A stretch of DNA of 51,215 nucleotides from Chloroflexota bacterium (lineage in GTDB: Bacteria; Chloroflexota; Anaerolineae; Anaerolineales; Villigracilaceae). The number at the start of each line of letters is the position of its first letter. Position 1 is the first letter of the stretch. The notes under the pieces are model-generated. The model saw only the letters and a program-made list of their open reading frames with translations. It made no database searches and was not told the origin of the DNA. The stretch spans positions 1 to 51,215 of the forward strand of contig JACRLC010000085.1 of the NCBI GenBank assembly GCA_016235425.1. Reading direction: 5' to 3'. The translations under genes and the position numbers were made by a program. Shown here one piece after another: positions 1 to 8,021 of the stretch.

Positions 1-291
1 TTCAACCAGGTTCAGCGAGGAAGTAAGTGACGGTGCATGTCGAAAGACCAACTCCACCACAAGACAAATCACAAGAACTCCAGCGCAAACTATGCTTGAG
101 AGCCAAGAGACAGACATGTAACGGCTTAACTTGCTGTGGCCGGTTACCAAAAGTCGGAACCATGAATGCCTTGAATACTCCAAGCAGAAGGTTGTCGGAG
201 AGCCGGATGAGGGAAAACCTCATGTCCGATTCGATGTGGCAGGGGATGGAAACCAGGATTTATATCCCAAGCGCCATCCCTTGACCCTACC
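1..291 (+). mobile_element. 3' end of a group II intron (domains V and VI), truncated by the window edge
   Basis: Positions 200-232 read as a group II domain V: it opens GAGCCGG, has an inner stem ATGAGG/CCTCAT closed by a GAAA-type loop, and ends CCGATTC. One pair next to the catalytic AGC triad is a C-A mismatch, so it may be slightly decayed. Domain VI follows: CAGGGGATGG (240-249) pairs with CCATCCCTTG (274-283), A284 is bulged, and GTGG (235-238) can pair with CTAC (287-290). A bulged A seven to eight bases before the end is the branch-point arrangement, which puts the 3' splice site near 290-291. No reverse transcriptase is visible in 1-199, so either it lies outside the window or this copy has no ORF near its 3' end. 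The domain V/VI call is from sequence; activity is not claimed. Confidence 0.7.
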
Positions 292-307
292 AGTGGATGG
301 TGGGGAG

Positions 308-495
308 TCTGCGCGATTTATAAGCAGTTTTCTGGCTTTGGGTTTTGTCTACATCTCAAGCCGAATCCACGCCCGCCCCACCACCACTAACGCGAGCCGT
401 TGTACGAATTTTTGAGCATTTTCCTGGCTGCGGGTTTTTCCTGCTCCCAAAGTGAATCTCGTCCCACCCACCCGCCGCTAACGCAAGCCGTTGGG
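308..495 (+). repeat. Two tandem ~90-bp units ending in attC-like 3' half-sites
   Basis: Unit one (about 308-402) and unit two (about 403-495) share the order: an AT-rich start, AGCATTTTCTGGCT-like block, GGGTTTT, a CCGCCCCACC-like block, then CTAACGC(A/G)AGCCGTTG. The last unit ends CTAAC-GCAAGCC-GTTGGGT, which has the layout of the 3' half of an integron attC site: an L' box, a 6-7 base spacer and an R' core GTTRRRY. The first unit ends GTTGTAC, which does not fit that core. I did not find a matching 5' half (RYYYAAC) at the expected distance, so the attC reading is an inference. Confidence 0.4.
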
Positions 496-585
496 TGCTT
501 TCCTGCAAAACGAAAAACGGCTTCCAAAATCTTGTAATTTCAGAAGCCGTTTGAACTTGCTACAAATTGAATTGTCTCAAAAGAA

Positions 586-1059
586 TTATGCTTTACGAAC
601 AGGTGCTTTTTGCTTCACTTTGAAAAGCCCGACAAAAACTGCGTAACCAAATAAAGCCCCGAAACCAATTTGCCGCATCACGCCCAACAAATCGGTAGTT
701 TGCCATTCTTGCACTACTTTTCCATTTTCTATCTTTCTCATAAAGATACCGTGAATTTCCAAGTTCTTTTTGTTCGCTGGAGCGCCCATAAAACTACCTG
801 TATTCACTGCCGTAGAAACAAATCGAATTGAAACATATTGTCCTTCGGCAACAATGTTGGGAAACTCCATGTGCAAGCCAGAGAAAGCGGCTTTCATGTC
901 TTGCATAAATCCAATATATTCATCTTTATTGAAATGAAGTCCATCTCCTGTGTATGTAAATTTATCATCCAAAAGCGAATCCAATTCATTCCACTTACCA
1001 TTCATGATGGCACGAGATACGTTTACTGCGATCTCTTTGTTTTGTTCAGGTGTTAACAT
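586..1059 (-). CDS. SnoaL-like / ester cyclase family protein
   Basis: 157 residues. The first ~130 residues fit the SnoaL-like NTF2 fold: helices at the N-terminus (MLTPEQNKEIAVNVSRA), a central FTYTGDGLHF segment and a C-terminal GIFMRKIENGKVVQEWQTTD strand pair, typical of small polyketide-cyclase-like proteins whose substrates vary widely. The last ~30 residues are hydrophobic then basic (FGALFGYAVFVGLFKVKQK) and may be a membrane tail. The ATG at 1059 has AGGAG five bases upstream. The gene is divergent from an HxlR regulator and shares a 122-bp control region with it, so the regulator probably controls it. The substrate cannot be told from sequence. Confidence 0.75.
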   Translation of the reverse strand: MLTPEQNKEIAVNVSRAIMNGKWNELDSLLDDKFTYTGDGLHFNKDEYIGFMQDMKAAFSGLHMEFPNIVAEGQYVSIRFVSTAVNTGSFMGAPANKKNLEIHGIFMRKIENGKVVQEWQTTDLLGVMRQIGFGALFGYAVFVGLFKVKQKAPVRKA

Positions 1060-1088
1060 AATTTCTCCTTGAGAAGTTGGGTATTGAC

Positions 1089-1117
1089 TTGCTATTTATC
1101 TTGGTGCATTATATAAT
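1089..1117 (+). promoter_or_regulatory. Candidate sigma70 promoter for the HxlR gene
   Basis: TTGCTA (1089-1094), a 17-bp spacer and TATAAT (1112-1117) lie 65 bases before the HxlR start codon. The -10 is a perfect match and the -35 matches four of six positions. Predicted transcription start is near 1124. Confidence 0.45.
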
Positions 1118-1135
1118 CGTATAGTTCTTATAAGC

Positions 1136-1165
1136 AAGTACGCACTTATTTGTGCCATAGTACCC
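1136..1165. promoter_or_regulatory. Candidate operator between the divergent SnoaL-like and HxlR genes
   Basis: AAGTACGCAC-TTATTT-GTGCCATAGTACC contains the inverted repeat GCAC/GTGC (1142-1145 and 1152-1155) with AGTAC on both flanks, the second in direct orientation. It sits just downstream of the predicted HxlR transcription start, where binding by the HxlR protein would repress its own gene. This is inferred from position and symmetry only. Confidence 0.3.
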
Positions 1166-1181
1166 AAAAGGATACCAAGAA

Positions 1182-1493
1182 ATGACAGAATCATATTTTT
1201 GCCCAGTAACTGCCACTGTTTCTATCGTTGGTGGTAAATGGAAACCAATCATCTTGTGGATATTGTTTCAAGAAAAACGAAGATTTAGTCAGTTGAAAAA
1301 ATTCATTCCTAAGATTACTCAAAAAATGCTAACGCAACAACTTCGAGAATTAGAGCGTGATGGTATTGTTCATCGAGAAGTTTATCCTGTTGTTCCTCCC
1401 CAAGTAGAATATTCGTTGACTCAAAAAGGTTACTCACTTGCCCCCATTCTTAAAGCAATGGAAAAATGGGGCAATACAAATATGAAAGCATAG
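1182..1493 (+). CDS. HxlR-family winged-helix transcriptional regulator
   Basis: 103 residues, the usual family length. It has the HxlR signature at the N-terminus ([19 protein letters not shown], residues 7-25), the recognition-helix region [20 protein letters not shown] (35-54) and the wing [20 protein letters not shown], ending with [11 protein letters not shown]. Cys7 is the position used as a redox or electrophile sensor in several HxlR proteins, but no other cysteine is present. AAGGA lies nine bases before the ATG. Members usually bind as dimers to palindromes and regulate the divergent neighbour, here the SnoaL-like gene. Confidence 0.9.
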   Translation: MTESYFCPVTATVSIVGGKWKPIILWILFQEKRRFSQLKKFIPKITQKMLTQQLRELERDGIVHREVYPVVPPQVEYSLTQKGYSLAPILKAMEKWGNTNMKA

Positions 1494-1512
1494 GTACTGT
1501 AAGCCATAAACG

Positions 1513-1690
1513 CACCCAACACAGCGAGCAGTGGATTTGTGGGATTCTGCGCGGTTTACAAGCATTTTTCCCTGGACAGTCCGCCAGGACAGGCTGGCTT
1601 CGAGCTTTTTCTGCTCCCAAACAGAGTCACGTCCGCCCCGCTGCCGCTGCCCCGGCAAACTACGCCGAGGCCCACGCAACCGTCGGGCAG
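1513..1690 (+). repeat. Third copy of the attC-like intergenic repeat
   Basis: After the HxlR stop the sequence has ACCCAAC (1513-1519), which fits the 5' R'' core RYYYAAC, then CTGCGCGGTTTACAAGCATTTTTCCCTGG and TTTTTCTGCTCCCAAA blocks shared with the repeat at 308-495, and ends CCCACGCAACCGTCGGGC near 1672-1688, a one-base variant of the GCAAGCC-GTTGGGT end. The span of about 178 bp is long for an attC site. No promoter or gene is evident inside it. Confidence 0.35.
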
Positions 1691-1755
1691 TTCAGAGAAG
1701 CAGGCGCCAAAATTTCTGAAAGTCGTTGTTCCTGTAAAGACAAAAGGATATACAA

Positions 1756-2196
1756 TTGGGCTATCGTTATCCAATGAATTCGCGAGATAAATTTCAGGAG
1801 AAAACAGATTTGACCCCAAGCAATCCTCAATACCGGCTGGAGAAAAAGTCCCGCCGAAAAACGGGATACCCAATTGGGACAATCGCCTATTATGGCGCAG
1901 ATGATAAATTTGCTTCAAAAAAAGTGGTGGTAGGAATTGTATTGTCTGAAAAAGATGATGAAGTTGCTTTCATGCAAAAATGGTTTGGGACAAATACTGA
2001 CGTTCGTTTTGACTCGGAAATAAAGTTGAAAATCATGAATTTCTTAGAGGAACACAACGTTTATCGAGTTGTAATGGTAGACAGAATTATTGGTTGTCCG
2101 CATGAAGAAGGCATTGATTATCCCGAAGGTGAAAAGTGCCCACATTGTCCGTTTTGGGCTAATAGGGACCGCTGGACAGGTGAGGCGATAAACTAA
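1756..2196 (+). CDS. Hypothetical protein with C-terminal cysteine motif
   Basis: 146 residues from a TTG codon with AGGA eight bases upstream; an in-frame ATG at 1774 is the alternative start and lacks a clear ribosome site. I do not recognise a named family. The N-terminal 35 residues are polar and probably disordered, then comes YPIGTIAYYGADD and alternating strands, a VYRVVMVDRIIGCPHEEGID segment and a closing CPHCPFW. The CPH...CPHCPF cysteines and histidines could bind a metal. The pattern (a predicted alpha/beta domain then a Cys-rich tail with the phrase CPHEEGxDYPxGExCPxCPFW) looks like a conserved family, but no function is inferred. Confidence 0.6.
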   Translation: MGYRYPMNSRDKFQEKTDLTPSNPQYRLEKKSRRKTGYPIGTIAYYGADDKFASKKVVVGIVLSEKDDEVAFMQKWFGTNTDVRFDSEIKLKIMNFLEEHNVYRVVMVDRIIGCPHEEGIDYPEGEKCPHCPFWANRDRWTGEAIN

Positions 2197-2221
2197 AAAA
2201 GTCATAACACGTTGTTCGGGA

Positions 2222-2247
2222 TTGTTTCTGGCTTTAGCCAGAAACAA
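2222..2247. repeat. Perfect 12-bp inverted repeat (hairpin)
   Basis: TTGTTTCTGGCT and AGCCAGAAACAA are exact reverse complements separated by two bases. The hairpin begins 26 bases after the stop of the upstream hypothetical gene and ends 13 bases before the ATG of the ClbS-like gene. It has no T-tract, so it is not a classical terminator; it may be a cassette-end structure or an mRNA 5' structure. Confidence 0.6.
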
Positions 2248-2260
2248 CACTATTTCACAC

Positions 2261-2758
2261 ATGAAGGATTTTCATAGCATGCCCGGTCAAGAAGAAGTTA
2301 CGTTTCCGTTAAAAAAAGCATATCGAGATTTTGCAGGGATCATCCTCTCACTATCCAATGAACAGTTCCTGTCTTCCATGAACGGATGGTCTCCCAGGGA
2401 CATTGTTGCGCACCTGATCGGCTGGAACAACCTCATGATCGAGGCTTCGTTATCCATTCTCAGGGGGAAGCCGCCCACATACTACGATGACACCCCAAAC
2501 GATTACAGCAACATCAACTCAGGCTTTACGGCGAGATATTCGTCCCACTCGAAGCAGGAACTCCTCGCGGAACTCAAATCTTCGATGGAAGGTTTTGAGA
2601 CATTTATCCTCGCCTTGCCAGATGGAGAATTAGTGGCACATCACGGCGTCCGTCACTATAGCGGCAGTCCTGCCACCGTCAGCAAGATTATCGCGTCCCT
2701 CGCGGGCGACTATCAGTACCACACTCAACAAATAAGAGAGTGGCTAAACAAAAGTTGA
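2261..2758 (+). CDS. ClbS/DfsB family four-helix bundle protein (DinB-like superfamily)
   Basis: 165 residues from ATG 2261; the ATG at 2279 has AAGGA ten bases upstream and may be the true start. The protein shows FPLKKAYRDFAGIILSLSNE, then MNGWSPRDIVAHLIGWNNLM, the helix-two segment with a conserved His and Trp typical of DinB-like and ClbS proteins, and a C-terminal YQYHTQQIREWLNKS helix. ClbS hydrolyses the colibactin cyclopropane and protects producer DNA, but most family members have no known substrate. It is a single-gene unit between two repeat-like boundaries, in keeping with a cassette or other mobile origin. Confidence 0.8.
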   Translation: MKDFHSMPGQEEVTFPLKKAYRDFAGIILSLSNEQFLSSMNGWSPRDIVAHLIGWNNLMIEASLSILRGKPPTYYDDTPNDYSNINSGFTARYSSHSKQELLAELKSSMEGFETFILALPDGELVAHHGVRHYSGSPATVSKIIASLAGDYQYHTQQIREWLNKS

Positions 2759-2763
2759 TAGAA

Positions 2764-2785
2764 CCCATTACGCAAACCGTTAGCC
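2764..2785 (+). repeat. attC-like 3' half-site after the ClbS-like gene
   Basis: CCCATTAC-GCAAACC-GTTAGCC repeats the spacing of the CTAAC-GCAAGCC-GTTGGGT end at 471-493. It starts six bases after the ClbS-like stop codon. The last core positions (GTTAGCC) differ from GTTRRRY at one base. Only the 3' half is recognisable. Confidence 0.3.
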
Positions 2786-2816
2786 CGCATTTTATACAGA
2801 TGATGGCATTCGAACC

Positions 2817-3206
2817 ATGTTGGAAACGGAAAAGGAACTATTATCGAAGGGGAGAAAATCTCGAGCCAGGTCCCGGCGCTTATTGTCCTTTCTCATATTG
2901 ATGGTACTTGGTTGTTGCACGACCCCATTTCTGGCCGATCATCTAATTCCTCGTGACCTGGCCCCTGGCGGTTATATGGCGGAAATGTGTATTGGGGAAC
3001 AATACATTTACGGAGACATTATTGTCTATTCCCGACAGGGATTATGGGTCGCATCACCGCCATTACCCTGCTTTAAGCTTCGGGGATCGATGTCGGGGTT
3101 TGTAGTTGTGAATCCGCATACCATATGCGGTCTTCTACCCTGGCTGCCGTTTTTTCCACGATATCAGATGATAGAGTTCAACGTGTTTTGGATTCCCAGG
3201 CAGTAG
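2817..3206 (+). CDS. Hypothetical membrane-anchored protein
   Basis: 129 residues. A basic N-terminus (KGRKSRARSRR) is followed by one hydrophobic stretch (about residues 22-40, LLSFLILMVLGCCTTPFLA) that could be a signal anchor or lipoprotein-like signal with two adjacent cysteines. The rest is rich in aromatic residues and prolines with four further cysteines. No family is recognised. No good ribosome site precedes the ATG, and the gene lies among cassette-like units, so it could be a weakly expressed or spurious ORF. Confidence 0.4.
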   Translation: MLETEKELLSKGRKSRARSRRLLSFLILMVLGCCTTPFLADHLIPRDLAPGGYMAEMCIGEQYIYGDIIVYSRQGLWVASPPLPCFKLRGSMSGFVVVNPHTICGLLPWLPFFPRYQMIEFNVFWIPRQ

Positions 3207-3319
3207 GTAAGGCAAATTGGCAACCCCATGAAATACAACGATAGAGCACCCGCCAAATTGCTTATACTACGTCCAGACAATGTCCTGTCTCTAATTATTT
3301 CCCCTATAACCTTGAGGCA

Positions 3320-3910
3320 CTACCGATTCATCATTTCTTCCAGTCTCTTTTTCACCGCGGGCCACTCCGTATCCAAAATACTGTAAAAAACCGAATCGCG
3401 ATAACGCCCATCCGGCAAAATCATATGATTGCGCAACACACCTTCTCTGACCGCGCCGATGCGTTCAATCGCTTTTTGTGAGCGCACGTTTCGCAGGTCG
3501 GTTTTGATCTGCAAGCGGATGCACCTCAACGTCTCGAACGCGTGCGTGAAGAGCAGGTATTTGCATTCCGTGTTCACGGCTGTTCGCTGGAATTCAGGCC
3601 CATACCACGTGCCGCCCACCTCCAGTCCCCGATCTCTTGGCGCGATATTCAAATAGCGAGTCGCTCCCGCCACGCGGCCGGATGCAAGATGGATGGCAAC
3701 AAACGGCAGGTCCGTGCCTTTTTTCGCGCGCGACAAAATATCCATCACCCAGCCGCGCATATCGTTTTCATCCTCCATGCGGCCATACAACATGAAATCC
3801 CAAAAATCCTGCCCCACGCCGATCTCCGCCAACCCGGGGATGTGCGCTTCGGTCATCGGCTCAAGCCGCACATATTTACCCTGCAACACGACGGGCTTCA
3901 CTTCCATCAT
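3320..3910 (-). CDS. GNAT N-acetyltransferase, RimJ/RimL type
   Basis: About 196 residues. The start chosen is ATG 3910, which has AGGAGG ten bases upstream; a GTG at 3919 is too close to it. Motifs follow the RimJ/RimL pattern: VLQGKYVRLEPMTEAHIPGL at the N-terminus, VAGATRYLNIAPRDRGLEVG in the core, WYGPEFQRTAVNTECKYLLF around the acetyl-CoA motif, then NVRSQKAIERIGAVREGVLR. The usual R/QxxGxG/A loop is relaxed to FQRTAVN, as is common in this subgroup. Close relatives acetylate protein N-termini, small amines or antibiotics, and the substrate here is unknown. It lies 174 bp downstream of the M42-like peptidase gene on the same strand. Confidence 0.85.
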   Translation of the reverse strand: MMEVKPVVLQGKYVRLEPMTEAHIPGLAEIGVGQDFWDFMLYGRMEDENDMRGWVMDILSRAKKGTDLPFVAIHLASGRVAGATRYLNIAPRDRGLEVGGTWYGPEFQRTAVNTECKYLLFTHAFETLRCIRLQIKTDLRNVRSQKAIERIGAVREGVLRNHMILPDGRYRDSVFYSILDTEWPAVKKRLEEMMNR

Positions 3911-4083
3911 TTCAACCACTCCTCCTAATCTTTGTTCTGCGACGGCAAGACAATATCACCGGGACGCGCGCCAGACTCAGCGCAAAACGTCTTGCCTTCG
4001 CGTCTCTTCCGGACCTCGCGCCTGCCGCCGCTTCATCGAGAATTTCCTCCAGCGGGGTTTTTTCTCCTCGACAAACCCGCGGC

Positions 4084-5541
4084 TTACCCATATCGACTCA
4101 GAACCGCTTCTCGTGCCCGGGAAGCCACTCCCCGGCATTTATCCAGAATGTAATCAACTAAATTGTCATGGAAATATCTCTGACTCTTTAACCTGGACGC
4201 GCTTCCCCAGGCAATCGTACCTCGTTCAGCTCTTAATTTACGGGCAATTTCAGTTTTGGGCAGTAATTCAGTTTGTTTTAAACGTTTACTTAGACTCAAT
4301 TCATGAGATCCGGCAATGGGTTTGCCGCTGTTCAACAGGATGTGCAACATAATATTCGTCGCATTTTCCACATCGGAAATTTTTACCTCTTCCGGCACGA
4401 TCGCCCCATCAACTCCTATGTTATGCTTTAATGGGTTGGGCACTGAAAGTGTTGAAATGTTGCTTGTTATGCCGAATAACGAGAAGGCAGTTCCGTTGCA
4501 TGCGCCTCCAAAAAGTGTATGCTGGTAGGGCGCCTGCGTATGTTCGGCCGCCATGAGCAATGCGTTTTCCGCCAAATTAGCGTGATCAACAAATTCATAT
4601 CCATATACGCAGTCTGTATCGTTGACCTTGATCGCCACCCCGGAACCGGAATTTGGCACCGGCAACTTAAAATCTCTGTATAAAGGAGATACCTCGTCAG
4701 CATTTATTCTATCCTTCATGCGCAAACTAACGGCATTGTAATCATCGTCAAGTCGAAATTTTTTCAGGGAACCATTCGCAAAGGCGCGATTCTTGGATAT
4801 CAGCGGTACAGGCTCCATGGATTCAAGGACAATGATTACAAGGTCATTGTCAAAAGACCCTATGGGTAGTTTTTTTTTCATCGCTATCCCAGTCGCAGAG
4901 GCCTCAAAGACCTCCTCGAGGAAAGTAAACACAAAAGTCACATTTAAGTCGGGAAAATTGTCTGGGTGTAGAATTATTTGTTCTATTAAAGCCAGCATAA
5001 CATCGGTGACTATCATATTGTCTGCGGAATACATTAATAGCTTGTCGTCTTTAATTTGAAAATCCGCCACATTCCAATGGCCGTGCGAATTATTCTCGAT
5101 CTTATCTTTCGTTTCGACGCGAACCCGAAAACCATCTATATCCGTAAGTTTTGCCAAACCATTTAATTCTCCCCGAGAATTAAATAACCTTAGGTCAATA
5201 AAACCTTGATTTGACAACAAATACGAAATTCTCTCAAATCCAAGACTGCCGAACCCAACTCCCTGTCCTTTTGAGTTGAATACAAAACCAGGGTGATCGA
5301 GATGCGAATCGATCATAAGCGGGAAAGAGGGTTTCCCTTTATAAAAATGTACATACAGCCCAAACTCATCCCGCCAATAACAACCCTTTGATAAGTCTTT
5401 GGCAACAGAATGGTCAGGGATTTCCCATTCCTCCAGCAACGCGCCAATCTTCCTAAGCATTGGACCATACAAATAGGGTGAGTTTGGAATTGTGGAAAGT
5501 TCTTTCGCAAAATACAAAACGCGGGAGATCAGGTCATTCAT
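4084..5541 (-). CDS. M42-like co-catalytic metallopeptidase with C-terminal extension
   Basis: 485 residues, about 130 longer than typical M42 aminopeptidases. Metal and catalytic positions can be placed: His80 and Asp82 in LMIDSHLDHPG, Asp174 in YSADNMIVTD, the Glu209-Glu210 pair in TFVFTFLEEVFEASATG, Glu240 in VLESMEP and His373 in NPLKHNIGVDGA. M42 enzymes are cytoplasmic dinuclear-zinc aminopeptidases, often forming dodecamers. Residues from about 395 on are a basic extension of unknown role. AGGA is ten bases before the ATG. The gene lies 29 bp after the MurE-like gene and is the last member of the STAND-ATPase operon, so it may trim a peptide or amino-acid conjugate made there; that role is inference. 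Confidence 0.75.
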   Translation of the reverse strand: MNDLISRVLYFAKELSTIPNSPYLYGPMLRKIGALLEEWEIPDHSVAKDLSKGCYWRDEFGLYVHFYKGKPSFPLMIDSHLDHPGFVFNSKGQGVGFGSLGFERISYLLSNQGFIDLRLFNSRGELNGLAKLTDIDGFRVRVETKDKIENNSHGHWNVADFQIKDDKLLMYSADNMIVTDVMLALIEQIILHPDNFPDLNVTFVFTFLEEVFEASATGIAMKKKLPIGSFDNDLVIIVLESMEPVPLISKNRAFANGSLKKFRLDDDYNAVSLRMKDRINADEVSPLYRDFKLPVPNSGSGVAIKVNDTDCVYGYEFVDHANLAENALLMAAEHTQAPYQHTLFGGACNGTAFSLFGITSNISTLSVPNPLKHNIGVDGAIVPEEVKISDVENATNIMLHILLNSGKPIAGSHELSLSKRLKQTELLPKTEIARKLRAERGTIAWGSASRLKSQRYFHDNLVDYILDKCRGVASRAREAVLSRYG

Positions 5542-5570
5542 ACATTTACCATCCTAAGGATATTTTTTAT

Positions 5571-7088
5571 TTATTTGGATTCAATACAATTCATAACAAC
5601 GTCAATCTCATTCCACTCCTGCTCGACCCCGCCTATGGAAATTGAATTTTCGTGACCTTTTCCGGCAACTATCACAATATCTCCCGGTTCTGCAATCTTA
5701 ATGCCCAGTCTAATGCCTTCCTTCCTGTCACGTACACACCAATAATCCACATTTCTAGTGCGATTCGCTTTTTCACATCCTACAGCAATCTCTTCCAATA
5801 TTTCTGCAATATCCTGTGCATACCAATCAACAGCCGTAACAACTATCTTATCAGCCATGCTTCCTGCTATTTCTCCCATGATTGGGCGCTTGGTAGTATC
5901 TCTTAACCCACCGGACAAACCGAAAACAAGAATTACGCGTTTGGCAGTTAATTCTCTCGCTAATTTGAGTACATTTGTCAACGCATTAGGAGTATGTGCA
6001 TAATCAACATACACACCAAATCCCTGCCCGCGCTCGACCCTCTGCATTCGCGCGGTCACCGATGGTACCGCCTTTAATCCTCGAGCAATTACTTCGGAGG
6101 GTATCTCTTGCGAATAGCAGGCCGCCATTGCGGCCAGTGCATTACTTACATTGTGATCGCCTATGAGAGACAAACAAACTTCCATGGAACCTTCGGGGGT
6201 CATGGCGGCAAACCTGGTCGATTCCTGTGTGTGGACAATATTCCGGGCCGTGAAGTCTGCTTTTTTGTTTTCATCCAGGCTATATGAATATTTTATTTCA
6301 GATGGTATGGATGATAAATATTCAAATGAATCATCATCCTTGTTTAGAATACTTACCTTGGGTGTGTTTGGTTTTCTGAACGACTCTACCGTCAATCCAT
6401 GGAAAAGTTTTGATTTTGCATCCCTGTACGCATCGTAGGTTCCATGATAATTCAGATGCTCATGGGTAATGTTGGTTATCACCGCCGTATCAAAGTTACA
6501 ATGACGCACACGAGATTGATCCAACGCGTGTGAGGTCGTCTCAAGAACGGCATACTGGTCTCCTCGCGCAACCATTTCCGAGAGAAACGATTGGACTTGA
6601 ACGGCGCCGGGTGTGGTCACATGAACACCAATATCCTCGAAACGTCCGTCGACAACCGCGCCAAGAGTTGTAATCATACTAACGCCATGGCCTGCCGCGG
6701 ACAGGATCGAATGAATGAAAGATGTTGTAGTGGTTTTTCCGTCGGTTCCAGTAACGCCTATCATCTTGAGGTGTTTTGACGGAAATCCATAGAAGCGCGC
6801 GGCCATGGTCGCCAGCTCGCTCCTGGGATCAGAGAGTTGAATGCAAGGGACGCGGGGAGGATAACCTGGTTGCGCATTCTGAACTATTAAAGCGATCGCG
6901 CCGTTATCAAGCGCCTGCGGTATAAAATAATGCCCATCCGTCTCTTTACCAGATATGGCAACAAAAAGATATCCCGGCCGGACCAGCCGAGAGTCTTCGG
7001 CTATGCCGGTTATTTCGAGATCGTTGGGAAAAGTGCGAATTATTGTTGCTTCCGGCAATCCTTCAATTAGTCTTCCAAGATTCATCAA
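5571..7088 (-). CDS. murE: Mur ligase, MurE-like amide ligase with altered substrate motif
   Basis: 505 residues with the three MurE domains. Visible motifs are the ATP loop VTGTDGKTTTT (112-122), NITHEHLNYHGT (206-217), the carbamylated lysine in DAKSKLF (Lys225), GDHNVSNALAA (310-320) and VDYAHTPNAL (361-370). The family joins an amino acid to UDP-MurNAc-Ala-Glu using ATP. The meso-diaminopimelate motif DNPR expected after GGLRDTTKRPIMGEI is replaced by AVDWYAQD (419-426), so diaminopimelate specificity is not supported. Chloroflexota walls commonly use ornithine, so it may be the housekeeping enzyme with a different specificity. It is not in a division/cell-wall cluster but between a GNAT and an M42 peptidase gene, so a non-cell-wall ligase role is also possible. 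Confidence 0.8.
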   Translation of the reverse strand: MMNLGRLIEGLPEATIIRTFPNDLEITGIAEDSRLVRPGYLFVAISGKETDGHYFIPQALDNGAIALIVQNAQPGYPPRVPCIQLSDPRSELATMAARFYGFPSKHLKMIGVTGTDGKTTTTSFIHSILSAAGHGVSMITTLGAVVDGRFEDIGVHVTTPGAVQVQSFLSEMVARGDQYAVLETTSHALDQSRVRHCNFDTAVITNITHEHLNYHGTYDAYRDAKSKLFHGLTVESFRKPNTPKVSILNKDDDSFEYLSSIPSEIKYSYSLDENKKADFTARNIVHTQESTRFAAMTPEGSMEVCLSLIGDHNVSNALAAMAACYSQEIPSEVIARGLKAVPSVTARMQRVERGQGFGVYVDYAHTPNALTNVLKLARELTAKRVILVFGLSGGLRDTTKRPIMGEIAGSMADKIVVTAVDWYAQDIAEILEEIAVGCEKANRTRNVDYWCVRDRKEGIRLGIKIAEPGDIVIVAGKGHENSISIGGVEQEWNEIDVVMNCIESK

Positions 7089-7186
7089 AACATCCTCTTT
7101 TCAGTCAGATTTCCATTTTTTTCTTGCCTTGCTAAAACCTCTGCAGGATTAATATCCGCCGCCAAATATAATATCCAGGAAACATA

Positions 7187-8017
7187 TCACTTAACTTTGC
7201 AGTAGATCGCGCTCGTTTTATTGGAATATCCTATAAATTGCAGGCCTGCCTGTTTCGATAATATTTCAGCCGCAACGGCATCTGGGTGTACTGGAATCGA
7301 ATTACAATCGACACCTGTCCGCGCAAAGACACTCTCGGCATCAACCTGCGCACCCGAAATAATGGCATTTCCGGCGTTATCTTCTCCGTTTGCTTTCCTT
7401 TCTTCTTCGATTAGATATGCAAACAAAGCGGCGCTTTCCCTTTTCTTTAGACCGCTCCGCACTGTCAAAAACATAATATCGCCGCGGGACAAAAATCCAT
7501 CAATAATATTGATGGCCTCTGTAAACAGGGCTCGGCCTATTCCGGCGCGCCTGAAAGCAGGCTCAACCCAAATAATGAATAACTCAGATGCAAGTTCGGG
7601 TTTATGGGGCAGGATTGTTAACCCTGAAAATGGCTTTAGAGAAAATGTTTTTTGTAAATTATTACCTTCAACCTTAATGCAGATTTGTGGAGCCAATATA
7701 TCCCAGGAATAGAAATTGAGGAGCATAAATCCAATAATTTGTTCGCCGCGGACTACGTATAATTCTGCCCCTCTGGGATGTGTTGCGGGAGATGTTTTTA
7801 CTTTTTGACCATCAACATCCAGCAAGCTTTCGTATCGTTGAATAAATTTATTAAGTTCGATTCCGCCTGCCAACTCTCGCTTAATTCTTCCAAGAATGGA
7901 GCGGGTGGTTGGCACGGAAGCCAGGAGGGAAAATTCTTTTCCAGATATTCGCTCGATTTTCAACGGAGATTCTATCGGGACAACTCCAGCTGCCAAATCT
8001 ATAGATCGATAAAACAA
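7187..8017 (-). CDS. GNAT-family acyltransferase
   Basis: 276 residues. A central GNAT fold is clear: strand four and the acetyl-CoA loop read LFIIWVEPAFRRAGIGRALF (146-165), giving the RxxGxGxA pyrophosphate-binding signature. The N-terminal 85 residues and the C-terminal 70 residues have no recognised domain, and the C-terminus ends AGLQFIGYSNKTSAIYCKVK as in many GNATs. It begins four bases after the stop of the NB-ARC/TPR gene and is followed 98 bp later by the MurE-like gene, so it should be translated from the same mRNA. The acyl acceptor is unknown; a peptide or muropeptide amine would fit the neighbours. Confidence 0.8.
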   Translation of the reverse strand: MFYRSIDLAAGVVPIESPLKIERISGKEFSLLASVPTTRSILGRIKRELAGGIELNKFIQRYESLLDVDGQKVKTSPATHPRGAELYVVRGEQIIGFMLLNFYSWDILAPQICIKVEGNNLQKTFSLKPFSGLTILPHKPELASELFIIWVEPAFRRAGIGRALFTEAINIIDGFLSRGDIMFLTVRSGLKKRESAALFAYLIEEERKANGEDNAGNAIISGAQVDAESVFARTGVDCNSIPVHPDAVAAEILSKQAGLQFIGYSNKTSAIYCKVK

Positions 8018-8021
8018 TTTC

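Noticed and set aside
3911-4083. Possible gene fragment between the GNAT and M42 genes (minus-strand frame with EILDEAAAGARSG)
   Set aside because: It is only about 45 codons, has no start and matches no family I recognise.
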